Positions 35,735-46,279 of a stretch of 64,000 nt of DNA are shown here, piece after piece. The stretch is from Aliidiomarina taiwanensis (GTDB taxonomy: Bacteria > Pseudomonadota > Gammaproteobacteria > Enterobacterales > Alteromonadaceae): positions 186,001-250,000 of the forward strand of contig NZ_PIPQ01000002.1 in assembly GCF_003987015.1 (NCBI RefSeq), given 5' to 3'. Every line of letters begins with the position of its first letter. Positions within the stretch are counted from its first letter, which is position 1. A program made the position numbers and the translations under genes. A model generated the notes under the pieces. That model saw nothing but the letters and a program-made list of their open reading frames with translations. It did not search any database and was not told where the DNA came from.

Positions 35735-36264
35735 TAGTAATTCCCCCTGAGCCCGCTGTAGTTATAAACTTGGCCTGTGGGTGCTGTTACGGCAATATCC
35801 ACGCGCTTAAATAAGCTTGTGCCGGCTGCTACGCACGTGCCTTGGTTATCGCTATAACACAGGCTAATGCTGTAGGAGTACCCAGGATAACGGGCACTAA
35901 GGTCATCGCCGAGGCTGTTGGTCATGTTCGACAGGTCATGGTAGTCGTCTACGTCGTTATAGTTGTCGCGGGACTCGCTTTCAGGCCCAAGCACGAGGGA
36001 GCAGGGTGGAGCACTGATTTCGTTACAACGAACAGCCCCACCACTGTGGTCGCTGTTTTCGTCGAAGCTTTTGCTGGTGATTTCATTCATCAGCGCAATG
36101 CCAAGTTCGGCGGCGCGCATTTCAATGAGGGGCTCGACACTGCGCTTTGCCTGTGGAAATAGCAGGGTAGAAAGTAAAGAAAGTGCAATTCCCAGCGTCA
36201 CAATGCCGATAATGATTTCGACCAGCGTAAAACCTTTTTCTCGTGTTATGCTGTGTGTCTGCAT
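35734..36264 (-). CDS. mshD: MSHA minor pilin MshD
   Basis: GspI/PilV-like minor pilin, 176 residues: leader MQTHSITREKG, FTLVEIIIGIVTLGIALSLL with Glu5, LFPQAKRSVEPLIEMRAAELG, then LMNEITSKSFDEN, and cysteines in VRCNEISAPPCS, SLCYSDNQGTC. First gene of the mshDOPQ operon on the minus strand. No clear ribosome site precedes the ATG. Its promoter must lie in the 153-base gap shared with mshC. Confidence 0.87.
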   Translation of the reverse strand: MQTHSITREKGFTLVEIIIGIVTLGIALSLLSTLLFPQAKRSVEPLIEMRAAELGIALMNEITSKSFDENSDHSGGAVRCNEISAPPCSLVLGPESESRDNYNDVDDYHDLSNMTNSLGDDLSARYPGYSYSISLCYSDNQGTCVAAGTSLFKRVDIAVTAPTGQVYNYSGLRGNY

Positions 36265-36286
36265 AGGTATGGTGCTATTCCGTATT

Positions 36287-36341
36287 CAATATGAACATTG
36301 TCTATGACAAGCATACAATGGAAATGAACAAATTCATATTG
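36287..36341. promoter_or_regulatory. Nested inverted repeats between mshD and mshC
   Basis: Outer arms CAATATGAA (36287-36295) and TTCATATTG (36333-36341) are a perfect 9-base inverted repeat. Inside are CATTGT / ACAATG (36296-36301 and 36315-36320) and TTGTC-TAT-GACAA (36298-36310). The set lies 23 bases before the mshD start, in the divergent promoter region, so it may be an operator or an mRNA leader hairpin. Confidence 0.5.
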
Positions 36342-36357
36342 CAAGTGTGGTTAATTC

Positions 36358-36387
36358 TTGTACGGTATGGCGAGCGACTCTTATATT
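36358..36387 (+). promoter_or_regulatory. Candidate promoter for mshC
   Basis: TTGTAC (36358-36363) and TATATT (36382-36387), 18 bases apart, 31 bases before the mshC start. Partial sigma-70 match only. Confidence 0.35.
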
Positions 36388-36417
36388 TGTCAGTATGTTA
36401 CAAGCTAGGGTAATCAG

Positions 36418-36912
36418 ATGAAAAGAAGCAAAAGACAGTCTGCCGGTTTTACCTTAGTCGAGCTGATTATTGTCATTGTGGTGATTAGTATTCTGGCTGT
36501 TACGGCGGTGCCACGCTTTATGGCAAACGACCCGAGTACTGAACTGGCGACGCTGGAAGCGCGGCTTATGGGGCTGCTGCGGTTGCAGCAGCAGCGAGCG
36601 ATGCAAGACGGTGCGAGCTGTTGTTATGGCGTTACCTACGATGCGAATGCCATAACCTTGTCGGCGCCTGCTGGGGTGTCGCTGACGGCAGAAGCGGACC
36701 GTGTGATTCCCTTAGGCGACGCCAGTTTAACGGTGACCTCGAGTATTGTGGGAGTAAACACTGGCTTTACCTTTAATAGTAAAGGTTGCCCAGGGCCAGC
36801 CACCACGGGGTTGTGTGGTGTCGGCGCAGTCGAGCTCACCTTTGACTCGGGCGCTCAAAGCCGTTCTGTGTGCGTGCAATCGCAGGGTTATATTCGCCCG
36901 GGTGCCTGTTAG
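36418..36912 (+). CDS. mshC: MSHA minor pilin MshC
   Basis: GspH/FimT-like minor pilin, 164 residues: leader MKRSKRQSAG, FTLVELIIVIVVISILAV with Glu5, VPRFMANDPSTELATLEARL, LLRLQQQRAMQDGASCCYGV, then a small beta domain with cysteines in SKGCPGP, GLCGVG, SVCVQS and the final Cys. AGGG precedes the ATG. Identity as MshC follows from the LEARLMGLLRLQQQRAM segment and its place beside mshD; it is unusual in being transcribed away from mshD, towards mreB. Confidence 0.8.
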   Translation: MKRSKRQSAGFTLVELIIVIVVISILAVTAVPRFMANDPSTELATLEARLMGLLRLQQQRAMQDGASCCYGVTYDANAITLSAPAGVSLTAEADRVIPLGDASLTVTSSIVGVNTGFTFNSKGCPGPATTGLCGVGAVELTFDSGAQSRSVCVQSQGYIRPGAC

Positions 36913-37022
36913 GTACTGGTGGCAGAGTGCGCTTAGTAAGTGGTATACTTTTAAGGTTCACCACAGTAAAACCGCTTGCTCCGACACCATGTGGTTGTTA
37001 AGTTAACTGTTTTTAAAGATAA

Positions 37023-38090
<1,068 letters not shown>

Positions 38091-38093
38091 GCC

Positions 38094-38993
38094 GTGACAC
38101 CGCTTTTTGCTCGTACAGTTTCACTGCGGCTTCGCTTAACGCTAGCTTTATTGCTGGCGTTTTTTCTTATTGTGCTAGACCACCGGTTGTCGGTCATGCA
38201 GCCAACGCGCATGGTACTGAACTCCATTGTAAGCCCAGTTCAGTACCTTGCCACCTTACCGGAACAAACCTTTTCGCGACTAAGTGAAAACCTGCAAAGT
38301 CGGCGACAAATGCGCCATGAGCTAAGCCAGCTGCGCACGCAAATGCTGGATATGCAGGGTGAAATGCAACGCTATCAGTTTTTAAAGCTGGAAAACGAGC
38401 GACTGCGTCGGTTACTCGCCTCCGATGCTCGTGAAGACAGTTTGCGTATGGTGACCGAGGTCATTGCTGTTGACGGCGACTCGTTTTTACATGAAGTGGT
38501 GGTGAACAAAGGCACAGTGAACGGCGTGTTCATTGGTCAGCCAGTGCTGGATGAAAATGGGGTGGTAGGGCAGATAAGTAGTGTTGGCCTAACCACCGCC
38601 CGAGTCTTGCTTATTTCCGATCAAAGCCATGCTATTCCGACTCGCTCTGAGCGCAGTGGTATTCGCGTGGTGGTGCAAGGGGTTGGTCAAACAAATGCGC
38701 TGGAAGTAATGCATGTGCCTCATTCCACAGAATTAGAGGTAGGTGACTTGTTGCTGTCTTCAGGGTTAGGAGGGGTCTTTCCAGAAGGCTACCCGGTGGC
38801 GGTGATTGAAGACATTGACCGCGACTTGACACTCCCTTTTGCACAGGTAACAGCCCGCCCTGTGGCTAGTTTAGACCGTATTCGTATGCTCCTATTGGTG
38901 TGGCAAGCAAGCGCAGAGCAGCAACCTGTGTACAACCCCGTGCAACAACTGCGCGAGCGCATGCGTGGCGAGGACAGTGAAAATGATAGTTGA
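38094..38993 (+). CDS. mreC: Rod-shape protein MreC
   Basis: Bitopic inner-membrane protein, 299 residues: TM helix (about 13-31), coiled coil (about 60-105, ends QFLKLENERLRRLL), then the periplasmic double beta-barrel (VVNKGTVNGVFIGQPVLDENG, LISDQSHAIPTRSERSG, LLLSSGLGGVFPEGYPVAVI). Starts with GTG three bases after the mreB stop. Organises the elongasome with MreB and MreD. Confidence 0.95.
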   Translation: MTPLFARTVSLRLRLTLALLLAFFLIVLDHRLSVMQPTRMVLNSIVSPVQYLATLPEQTFSRLSENLQSRRQMRHELSQLRTQMLDMQGEMQRYQFLKLENERLRRLLASDAREDSLRMVTEVIAVDGDSFLHEVVVNKGTVNGVFIGQPVLDENGVVGQISSVGLTTARVLLISDQSHAIPTRSERSGIRVVVQGVGQTNALEVMHVPHSTELEVGDLLLSSGLGGVFPEGYPVAVIEDIDRDLTLPFAQVTARPVASLDRIRMLLLVWQASAEQQPVYNPVQQLRERMRGEDSENDS

Positions 38994-39477
38994 GCCTATT
39001 AGTCTAGGGCAGCGTGGGGTGGTTTTAGCCACCCTAGTGATTGGATTAGTGCTGTCGTTAATGCCCATGAGTTTAGGCATGGCCGCTTGGCGACCTGACT
39101 GGCAGCTGCTGGTATTATTTTATTGGTTGTTGGCTTTGCCGCACCGGGTGAATATAGGCGTTGCGTTTATTTTGGGCGCCATTGTGGATGTTCTGCTAGG
39201 AACCACCCTGGGCATACACGCAGCTGCGTACTCTTTAGTAGCTTACCCTGTGGTCCGCCATTATCAGCGCTTGCGCCACTTTTCACTCTTGCAGCAGTCG
39301 AGCCTTATTGGCGTGTTAGTAGGCCTGGCGCGAGCCATTACCTTTATTATTGAACATTACTTAAACAATGCCACACTGCTGAGCAACTACTTTTGGCCAG
39401 TACTCAGTTCGGCGTTTGTGTGGCCTTGGTTGTATTTAATACTACGAAAAATTCGCCACAGGTTTCATATTCGATGA
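38983..39477 (+). CDS. mreD: Rod-shape protein MreD
   Basis: Polytopic inner-membrane protein, 164 residues, about five to six TM segments, with the WRPDWQLLVLFYWLLALPHRVN signature and GAIVDVLLGTTLGIHA. ATG 38983 overlaps mreC by 11 bases; the frame is open to 38965 but the chosen start gives the standard N-terminus. The stop overlaps the next gene (ATGA). Confidence 0.93.
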   Translation: MIVEPISLGQRGVVLATLVIGLVLSLMPMSLGMAAWRPDWQLLVLFYWLLALPHRVNIGVAFILGAIVDVLLGTTLGIHAAAYSLVAYPVVRHYQRLRHFSLLQQSSLIGVLVGLARAITFIIEHYLNNATLLSNYFWPVLSSAFVWPWLYLILRKIRHRFHIR

Positions 39478-40058
39478 GTCGTTTAATATTGGCGTCGGCT
39501 TCGCCCCGACGCAAAGAGCTGCTAGCCAGCCTCTATGCAGACTTCGAAGCCTGCCCTGTAGGCATAGAAGAGCGGGCTTTGCCTGCTGAAAAGCCAGGGG
39601 ATTATGTGCAGCGCTTGGCCTATGAAAAAGCCACCGCAGGAGTAGAACGGTTTGCGGCGGACAATGGGCAGGTTTGGGTGCTCGGCTCGGACACCATTGT
39701 GGTGAGTGGCGAAGCCATATTAGAAAAACCCCAGCACAAAGCAGACTTCGAACGCATGATGGGGCGACTTTCTGGGGCCACGCACCAAGTGATGACCGCT
39801 GTATGCTTGCGTAATACCGAGCGTGTGCTGAATGCTTGTGTGGTAACAGAAGTGAATTTTCGGCCTTTGTCGCAGTCTGATATAACAGCGTACTGGCAAA
39901 CCGGCGAGCCTGCAGACAAAGCGGGCGGTTATGGTATTCAAGGGCTTGCTGCACGGTTTGTGCGCTCTATTTCGGGCAGTTATACCAGCGTGGTGGGGCT
40001 GCCCCTATGCGAAACGGAAGCGTTGCTAAATCAGGCTGGATTTAGAACGTCTATGTAA
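39474..40058 (+). CDS. Maf-family nucleotide pyrophosphatase
   Basis: House-cleaning nucleotide pyrophosphatase (Maf/YhdE type, dTTP/UTP), 194 residues. Motifs: LILASASPRRKELL (residues 4-17), VLGSDTIVV with the catalytic Asp, RLSGATHQVMTAVCL, and the ETGEPADKAGGYGIQG-like stretch written here as TGEPADKAGGYGIQG. Position between mreD and rng is the classic maf (yhdE) place. The ATG at 39474 overlaps the mreD stop. Confidence 0.93.
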   Translation: MSRLILASASPRRKELLASLYADFEACPVGIEERALPAEKPGDYVQRLAYEKATAGVERFAADNGQVWVLGSDTIVVSGEAILEKPQHKADFERMMGRLSGATHQVMTAVCLRNTERVLNACVVTEVNFRPLSQSDITAYWQTGEPADKAGGYGIQGLAARFVRSISGSYTSVVGLPLCETEALLNQAGFRTSM

Positions 40059-40078
40059 GCTGTAGATGAGGAGTGGGA

Positions 40079-41533
40079 ATGACCGCAGAAGTATTGGTAA
40101 ACGTAACACCAAGTGAAACGCGCGTTGCTATTGTAGAAAACGGTATTTTGCAAGAAATACACATTGAACGAGAGTCACGCCGCGGCTTGGTGGGCAATGT
40201 CTACGTGGGAAAGGTAAACCGCGTACTGCCAGGCATGCAGGCTGCTTTTGTTGATATTGGCTTAGAGAAAGCCGCTTTTCTACACGCCTCTGACATTTTC
40301 CAAAAAGACTGCGCCGACGAAGGTGCGCCCGCCAAAGACATTACCCAGCTTGTGCGCCAAGGCCAATACATTATGGTGCAGGTGCTAAAAGACCCGCTCG
40401 GTACCAAAGGTGCACGTTTAACCACTGAAATTTCTATTCCATCGCGTTACTTGGTGCTTATGCCACGTTCGGAGCATGTGGGCGTGTCGCAGCGAATTGA
40501 AACCGAAGAAGAGCGCGATCGGCTGCGTACGTTGGCCACGGACTATTCTGACAACGACGTGGGTTTTATTGTACGCACTGCAGCAGAAAAGGTGACGGAA
40601 GAAGAGCTAGCAGAAGACGCCAAGTTTTTACGTCGGCTGTGGGCTAAAATTCAAGAACGACGCAAAAAGAAAAGCAAGGGTGGTGTGCTTTACGAAGACT
40701 TAGGGTTGGCTGCGCGGGTATTACGGGACATGGTGGGTATTACCGTAGAGCGGGTGCGTATTGACTCGCGCTTGGCTTTCCAAGAACTAACAGACTTTGT
40801 GGAGTCGTTTATTCCCGAGCTTGTCAGCAAGCTTGAGGTATATGATGGGGAGCGGCCCATTTTCGACTTGTTCGATGTTGAAAACGAAATACAGCGGGCG
40901 TTAAACCGCCATGTTACGCTGAAGTCGGGCGGCAGTTTGATTATTGATCAAACGGAAGCCATGACCACCATAGACATTAATACGGGTGCGTTTGTGGGCC
41001 ACAGAAACCTGGCCGACACTATTTTTAATACCAATATTGAAGCAACCCAGGCCATTGCACGGCAGTTACGACTGCGCAATTTGGGCGGCATTATTATTGT
41101 CGACTTTATTGATATGCAGAACGAAGACCACCGCCGCCGCGTGTTGCATAGCTTAGAGCAAGCACTTAACAAAGACAGAGCCCGTACCACCATTAGTGGC
41201 TTTACCTCATTAGGCTTGGTGGAGGTTACCCGGAAGCGTACCCGTGAAAGCTTAGAGCATGTGCTGGCCTCGGAATGTCCGGTGTGTCATGGCCGCGGTT
41301 CTATTAAAACCGTCGAAACTGTGAGCTACGAAATTATGCGCGAAATTGTGCGCGTAAACCGTGCGTATGACGCAGACGAGTTTATTGTGTATGCCTCGTC
41401 GGCGGTTGCTGAGCGCTTACTAAATGAAGAAACCCATGCCTTGGCTGAGTTAGAAATGTTTGTGGGAAAAAAAGTGAAGGTGCAAGTAGAACCTTTATAT
41501 AGCCAAGAGCAATTTGATGTGGTGATGATGTAG
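40079..41533 (+). CDS. rng: Ribonuclease G
   Basis: Endoribonuclease of the RNase E/G family that matures the 5' end of 16S rRNA and decays some mRNAs, 484 residues. N-terminal S1 domain (GNVYVGKVNRVLPGMQAAFVD), catalytic Asp sites in TIDINTGAFVG and IIIVDFIDMQNEDHRR, and the zinc-link CPVCHGRGS. The frame includes a GTG two codons earlier; GAGGAG placed five bases before ATG 40079 settles the start. Confidence 0.96.
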   Translation: MTAEVLVNVTPSETRVAIVENGILQEIHIERESRRGLVGNVYVGKVNRVLPGMQAAFVDIGLEKAAFLHASDIFQKDCADEGAPAKDITQLVRQGQYIMVQVLKDPLGTKGARLTTEISIPSRYLVLMPRSEHVGVSQRIETEEERDRLRTLATDYSDNDVGFIVRTAAEKVTEEELAEDAKFLRRLWAKIQERRKKKSKGGVLYEDLGLAARVLRDMVGITVERVRIDSRLAFQELTDFVESFIPELVSKLEVYDGERPIFDLFDVENEIQRALNRHVTLKSGGSLIIDQTEAMTTIDINTGAFVGHRNLADTIFNTNIEATQAIARQLRLRNLGGIIIVDFIDMQNEDHRRRVLHSLEQALNKDRARTTISGFTSLGLVEVTRKRTRESLEHVLASECPVCHGRGSIKTVETVSYEIMREIVRVNRAYDADEFIVYASSAVAERLLNEETHALAELEMFVGKKVKVQVEPLYSQEQFDVVMM

Positions 41534-44500
41534 TGAAAGCATGGCGTGCTTTGGCTTATTGTGTCAACAAACTGTGGCTGCTATTGGCAATACTTCTGGT
41601 CACGGCGGCCTTGCTACTGTCTGCTGTGCGCCTTTCTCTGCCCTACCTAGACCATTACCGCACGGATATTGAGCTCTTTATTCAAGAACACTATGGCCAA
41701 GAGGTCACAATAGGCGCACTGAATGCCCGCTGGACTCACTTTGGCCCCGCTTTGGTGCTTGAAGAAATGGCGTTGGTGACAGACGAGTCGCTGCCTTTTG
41801 AACTAGAGCTGGGCGAAGTGCAGGTGGTGCTTAGTTTTTGGCAAAGCCTAGCAGCGCGCCAGTTGGTATTCGAAGAGTTCGAATTAGACGATGTGGTGGT
41901 AGACATATATGCCCAAAAGCGGCAAACAGGAAACCTGCCCATTATTCGCGCTCTGGAAAACTTGTTGCTAAACCAGTTAGAGCATTTTGAGGTTCGCAAT
42001 AGTACTTTAAATTTACACACGGCAGACGGCCGTGAACGTACCATACATATTGAAGGCTTGCGCTGGCTAAACCGCAGCGGTATGCGGCAAGCCACGGGCC
42101 GCTTTAGTGTGCCCGATGTCACCGCAAACCACTTAAACTTTATAGCTGAATTTGACAGTAAAAGTGAGCACGCACTAACGGGCAACTTATACGTTGAAGC
42201 CAGCCGTCTTGATATTTCCCCTTGGATAGCCCAGCTCACCTCAACTGCCGACATTGTCCGAGCAGAATTTAACTTGCGCGGTTGGATTGAGTTCGAAAAT
42301 GCACGCTTTATTCATGGGCAGGTGCATTTCGACAAAAACCACTTGGAGTGGCAACGAGGCACGGACACGCACACCCTTTCCACCAGCGCCACCACCTGGC
42401 TATTAACCCCGCAAGAAGGGGGCTGGCTGATGAACTCTGAACCCTTGCAAGTAACGATTGACGGACAAGCGTGGCCCATTGCTGCGGTGGCTTGGGAATA
42501 CCAAGACGGGCAGCACCTATGGAACCTCGACACGCTAGAAATACGCAACTTTGGGCCTGTGTGGAGTTTATTTGGTTCGCCCGGTGAAGAAGTTCGGCAG
42601 TGGTCGTCGGGTTTACAGCCTCAAGGCCATATAGAAGCCTTTAAGGTGCGCTTGTCGCCACAGCGTGAGTGGCAGTTTTATGTGCAAGCCAACGACCTTT
42701 CCTGGCAGCACCATAGAGGTATACCAGGAGTTTCCGGATTAAGCTTTGAGTTTTGGAGCGACGCCCAGCGTGGCCGCTTTGAAATAAAAGGCGAGGATGT
42801 GTCTTTATTATTTCCAAGTACCTTCAAGCAGGCGCAAGAATTAAGCCGGTTGGAGTGGAGCGGTTATTGGGAGCGAGACGCCAGTGGCTGGAGCTTACGC
42901 ATACCTAACGCACGGATCAGTTTACCTCAGTTCGACTTAATTCAAGACTTTCGTTTAGCGGGCGGAGAGGGCAAAACACCGACAGTAGAATGGGCCGTGG
43001 GTACCTCGTCACGCAATATGCCAGCCCTTAATGCTTTGGCTTACTTGCCGTTACAGCTAGGGGACAAACTCAATGGATACTTGCGACAAGCAATTAACGA
43101 AGGCGTGCTTGACGAACTCAGTATGGTCTGGCGCGGAAGCTTAGTGGACTTTCCTTACAAAGCGGGGGAAGGGGTCTTCCAAGCAAAAGCGGCATTAACC
43201 AACCTGAACTTTAGTTTTCGAACCGACTGGCTACCCCTAGAGGCGGACCGGGCAGTTGTTTACTATCAAAATGAGACCTTACGTATTAATGCAGCGCAAG
43301 CAAGTATTGGCGGTGTGGCGGCACGCAATGTGCAAGTGCGCTTGCCAGAACTCCTTTCAGCAGAGCGTTGGATGCATGTAAGCGCTGAAGTAGCGGGCAA
43401 TGCTGCGGCGGCGCAGCAGGTATTTGCCCATAGTTCGTTAAAAGACTCGGTGGGCGCTGCTTTAGAGCAGGTGGTAGCCCATGGCGACATCAGTGGCCAG
43501 TTTCAGCTTTCCGTGCCCTTTTTTGATGGCGCCGACACGCAGCTAGAAGCCAGTGTTTCTTTGATGCCTCAACGAATACATTTTGCTGCTATCAATACAG
43601 ATTTGGAGAACGTTTCAGGACTATTGCGCATTCGTAATGGGGGCCTGAGCTTTCAGCCAGAAACGGCTGAGTGGCATGGTATTCCGCTCACACTTGCAGT
43701 AACCGGGACTCCAACTGAACAGGGCTACCAGGTGGCGGCAGACGTGCGTGGCGAATGGGGCATGACTGCAGTTGCCGATGCGTTCCCAGCCGCACCTGTG
43801 TTGCAACATATGTCTGGAGAAATAGCCACAACGGCAACATTTGAGATGAACCTACATAAGGAAACTGGGTTCGATTACCTGTGGGATATGCGCACAAACT
43901 TAACCGGGGTTGAAAGCAAACTGCCAGAGCCATTTCATAAACAGCCGGGGGAAATCTGGTTTTGGCAAACCCAGCTTGCAGGCGATAACGAAGGTTTGCG
44001 TTTAACCACGGGCATTGAAAATGTAGTTAGCCTTGAAGGGCGTTTAACCTTGGGTGAAAAGGGGTTCCATGCGGCTCAAGTGCGAGTAGGCCCAGTGCCG
44101 GAGAAACCTTTGCCGGAGCAAGGGTTAGCTCTGCATGTAAAAAGCGAACAAGTGGATATAGCCCAGTGGCTGACCCTTTTCAATCGTTGGGAAGAAACGG
44201 TAGAGGCACTACCCGCAGCGGACACACCGAGCACGAGCCTGTTGAGTTACTTACCTGAAAGCAGTCAGTTTACAGCGGATATTGCGACCTTAAATGCGTG
44301 GACTCAGCGTTTTCATACGGTGGATGTGGATTTAACGAAGCAAGATAGTCATTGGTTTGGTCAGCTCAATGCAGACGAAACCCGTATGACGCTGGACTAT
44401 GCAGAGCACAGCGACGCCATTCGAGTGAATGCGGACTTCCTTGAGCTTTCAGCCTTTACCAGCGAGCAGGATGATGCTGCAAACGAGGAGAAGCCAATAG

Positions 44501-45468
44501 TACCTGAGCGGGGCTTGGTGGAAAGCAATTGGTTGGCGCGCATACCCGCCATTGAAATGACCTGCCGTATTTGTCGCTACGATGGTAAAGACCTAGGTCG
44601 CGTTACCTTTGGCTTAGATGGTAGGTTTGAGGGCGAGCAACTGCGCCATTTACGGCTGCTGAAGTCGGGCACGCGCTTGGACCTAAAAGGGGGCTGGACG
44701 GTGCAGAATGAGCGGGTTGCAAGCCACATTGAAGGGGAATTTAATACCAGCAATATTAGTGCTCTGCTATTAGGATGGGGCACAAATTCTGTGGTGCAAG
44801 ACTCGGCTGTGAACGTGAAAGGGAGCCTAGGCTGGAGTGGCAGCTTAGTTGAACTAAACCGCGAAACCCTGAACGGTAACCTAACTTACACACTTGGGGC
44901 TGGGTACCTACGGGACGTGAATGACGGTGGTGCTCGGCTTCTTTCGGTTCTAAGCTTAGAAAGCATTTTGCGTAAGTTAACTTTGGATTTTCGTGACATA
45001 TTCGCTCGCGGCATGTTCTATTCCAGCTTTGGTGGCACCCTCGATATTCACCAGGGCACTGTCAGCACCTCAGACACAGAAATGATAGGCGCAGCAGGGG
45101 ACTTAACCGTAGCCGGCACCACAGACTTGGTGACCGAAGCGCTGGACTACCAGCTCTCGTTTACGCCGAAAGTCACCTCGAGTTTACCCGTGTTATTGGC
45201 TTGGATGATTAACCCGCCCAGTGGTTTAGCCGCCTTGGTGATCGACCGGGTACTGCATGAAGCCAAGGTTATTTCACGCTTGGAGTATCAGGTGTCGGGT
45301 ACAGTCAGTGCTCCTGTGGTTACAGAAGTGAAGCGGGACGCGAAAAACGTGGAATTGCCAGAAGAAGAGTTGCGTAAATTAGAAGAAACATTAGAGCAAC
45401 CTGAGCCAGATGAAACGCAAGGCCTTCCCGAGACAATGGATGAGGAGCAAGAGCATGGCAACGGTTAG
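41533..45468 (+). CDS. yhdP: AsmA-like YhdP-family protein
   Basis: Very large envelope protein, 1311 residues, anchored by one N-terminal TM helix (about 12-33), with a long periplasmic beta-rich groove region and the C-terminal AsmA-like domain (FRDIFARGMFYSSFGGTLDIH, LDYQLSFTPKVTSSLPVL). YhdP, with TamB and YdbH, is thought to carry phospholipids between the two membranes. It ends in a Glu-rich tail. The GTG start overlaps the rng TAG stop (TAGTG), as expected for coupled genes; order rng-yhdP-tldD is conserved in gammaproteobacteria. Confidence 0.92.
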   Translation: MKAWRALAYCVNKLWLLLAILLVTAALLLSAVRLSLPYLDHYRTDIELFIQEHYGQEVTIGALNARWTHFGPALVLEEMALVTDESLPFELELGEVQVVLSFWQSLAARQLVFEEFELDDVVVDIYAQKRQTGNLPIIRALENLLLNQLEHFEVRNSTLNLHTADGRERTIHIEGLRWLNRSGMRQATGRFSVPDVTANHLNFIAEFDSKSEHALTGNLYVEASRLDISPWIAQLTSTADIVRAEFNLRGWIEFENARFIHGQVHFDKNHLEWQRGTDTHTLSTSATTWLLTPQEGGWLMNSEPLQVTIDGQAWPIAAVAWEYQDGQHLWNLDTLEIRNFGPVWSLFGSPGEEVRQWSSGLQPQGHIEAFKVRLSPQREWQFYVQANDLSWQHHRGIPGVSGLSFEFWSDAQRGRFEIKGEDVSLLFPSTFKQAQELSRLEWSGYWERDASGWSLRIPNARISLPQFDLIQDFRLAGGEGKTPTVEWAVGTSSRNMPALNALAYLPLQLGDKLNGYLRQAINEGVLDELSMVWRGSLVDFPYKAGEGVFQAKAALTNLNFSFRTDWLPLEADRAVVYYQNETLRINAAQASIGGVAARNVQVRLPELLSAERWMHVSAEVAGNAAAAQQVFAHSSLKDSVGAALEQVVAHGDISGQFQLSVPFFDGADTQLEASVSLMPQRIHFAAINTDLENVSGLLRIRNGGLSFQPETAEWHGIPLTLAVTGTPTEQGYQVAADVRGEWGMTAVADAFPAAPVLQHMSGEIATTATFEMNLHKETGFDYLWDMRTNLTGVESKLPEPFHKQPGEIWFWQTQLAGDNEGLRLTTGIENVVSLEGRLTLGEKGFHAAQVRVGPVPEKPLPEQGLALHVKSEQVDIAQWLTLFNRWEETVEALPAADTPSTSLLSYLPESSQFTADIATLNAWTQRFHTVDVDLTKQDSHWFGQLNADETRMTLDYAEHSDAIRVNADFLELSAFTSEQDDAANEEKPIVPERGLVESNWLARIPAIEMTCRICRYDGKDLGRVTFGLDGRFEGEQLRHLRLLKSGTRLDLKGGWTVQNERVASHIEGEFNTSNISALLLGWGTNSVVQDSAVNVKGSLGWSGSLVELNRETLNGNLTYTLGAGYLRDVNDGGARLLSVLSLESILRKLTLDFRDIFARGMFYSSFGGTLDIHQGTVSTSDTEMIGAAGDLTVAGTTDLVTEALDYQLSFTPKVTSSLPVLLAWMINPPSGLAALVIDRVLHEAKVISRLEYQVSGTVSAPVVTEVKRDAKNVELPEEELRKLEETLEQPEPDETQGLPETMDEEQEHGNG

Positions 45469-46279
45469 TGTGTTGCAAATGAATTCAGGCGCCACCTGGG
45501 CAGAAAACAAAGCCAAAGTGGAAGCCTTGTTTGCACAGCTTCCAGCAGCACGGCCCCAGTTGGTGTTACTTCCGGAAGCGTTTTCATGTTTCGGTGCGGG
45601 TGAAGCGAATATACGCCAACACGCCGAGCCCTTGGGGCAAGGTCCCGTGCAAGAGTATTTGTCAGCCCTAGCGAAGCAACATAATGTGTGGGTGTTAGCA
45701 GGAACCTTACCTATTTTGTCGGGCACTCGGTATGCGGCTGCATCACTGCTATTTAATGCGCAAGGGGCGCAATGCGCGCGCTATGACAAGTTGCACTTAT
45801 TCGATGCGGCAGTTGCAGATAACACCAAGCAGTACCGGGAGTCTAGATATACACAACCTGGTTCGCAGGTGCGTGTGGTAGACACGCCTTTTGGTCGTTT
45901 AGGTATGGCAATTTGTTATGATGTGCGCTTTCCTGAGTTATTCAGGCAGCTACGTACTGAAGGTGCTGAGTTAATTAGTTTACCTTCTGCGTTTACCAAG
46001 GTCACAGGCAAGGCCCATTGGGATATTCTGATTCGTGCGCGGGCGATTGAAAACCAAGTGTATATGCTGGCGCCAAACCAATGGGGTGAGCATGCCGATG
46101 GCCGAGAAACCTGGGGACACTCCATGATTGTCGACCCCTGGGGCGTGGTCGTTGCGCAGCAAAGCAGCGGGGAGGGTATTGCCTCGGCGACCCTAGATAT
46201 GAAAGCATTAGAGGCAGTGCGGGCAAATATGCCAGTATTAGCGCACAATCGATTTGAGGTACGGTTTATACATGAATGA
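45455..46279 (+). CDS. Carbon-nitrogen hydrolase (nitrilase family)
   Basis: Amidase of the nitrilase superfamily, 274 residues, with the Glu-Lys-Cys triad: [12 protein letters not shown] (Glu), [10 protein letters not shown] (Lys) and [14 protein letters not shown] (Cys). The RYDKLHLFD and CYDVRFPEL forms are those of the Nit2/YafV/NIT1-like branch, where deaminated glutathione is a common substrate; I cannot confirm substrate here. GAGGAG precedes ATG 45455; the gene overlaps yhdP by 14 bases and tldD by 8. Confidence 0.9.
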   Translation: MATVSVLQMNSGATWAENKAKVEALFAQLPAARPQLVLLPEAFSCFGAGEANIRQHAEPLGQGPVQEYLSALAKQHNVWVLAGTLPILSGTRYAAASLLFNAQGAQCARYDKLHLFDAAVADNTKQYRESRYTQPGSQVRVVDTPFGRLGMAICYDVRFPELFRQLRTEGAELISLPSAFTKVTGKAHWDILIRARAIENQVYMLAPNQWGEHADGRETWGHSMIVDPWGVVVAQQSSGEGIASATLDMKALEAVRANMPVLAHNRFEVRFIHE

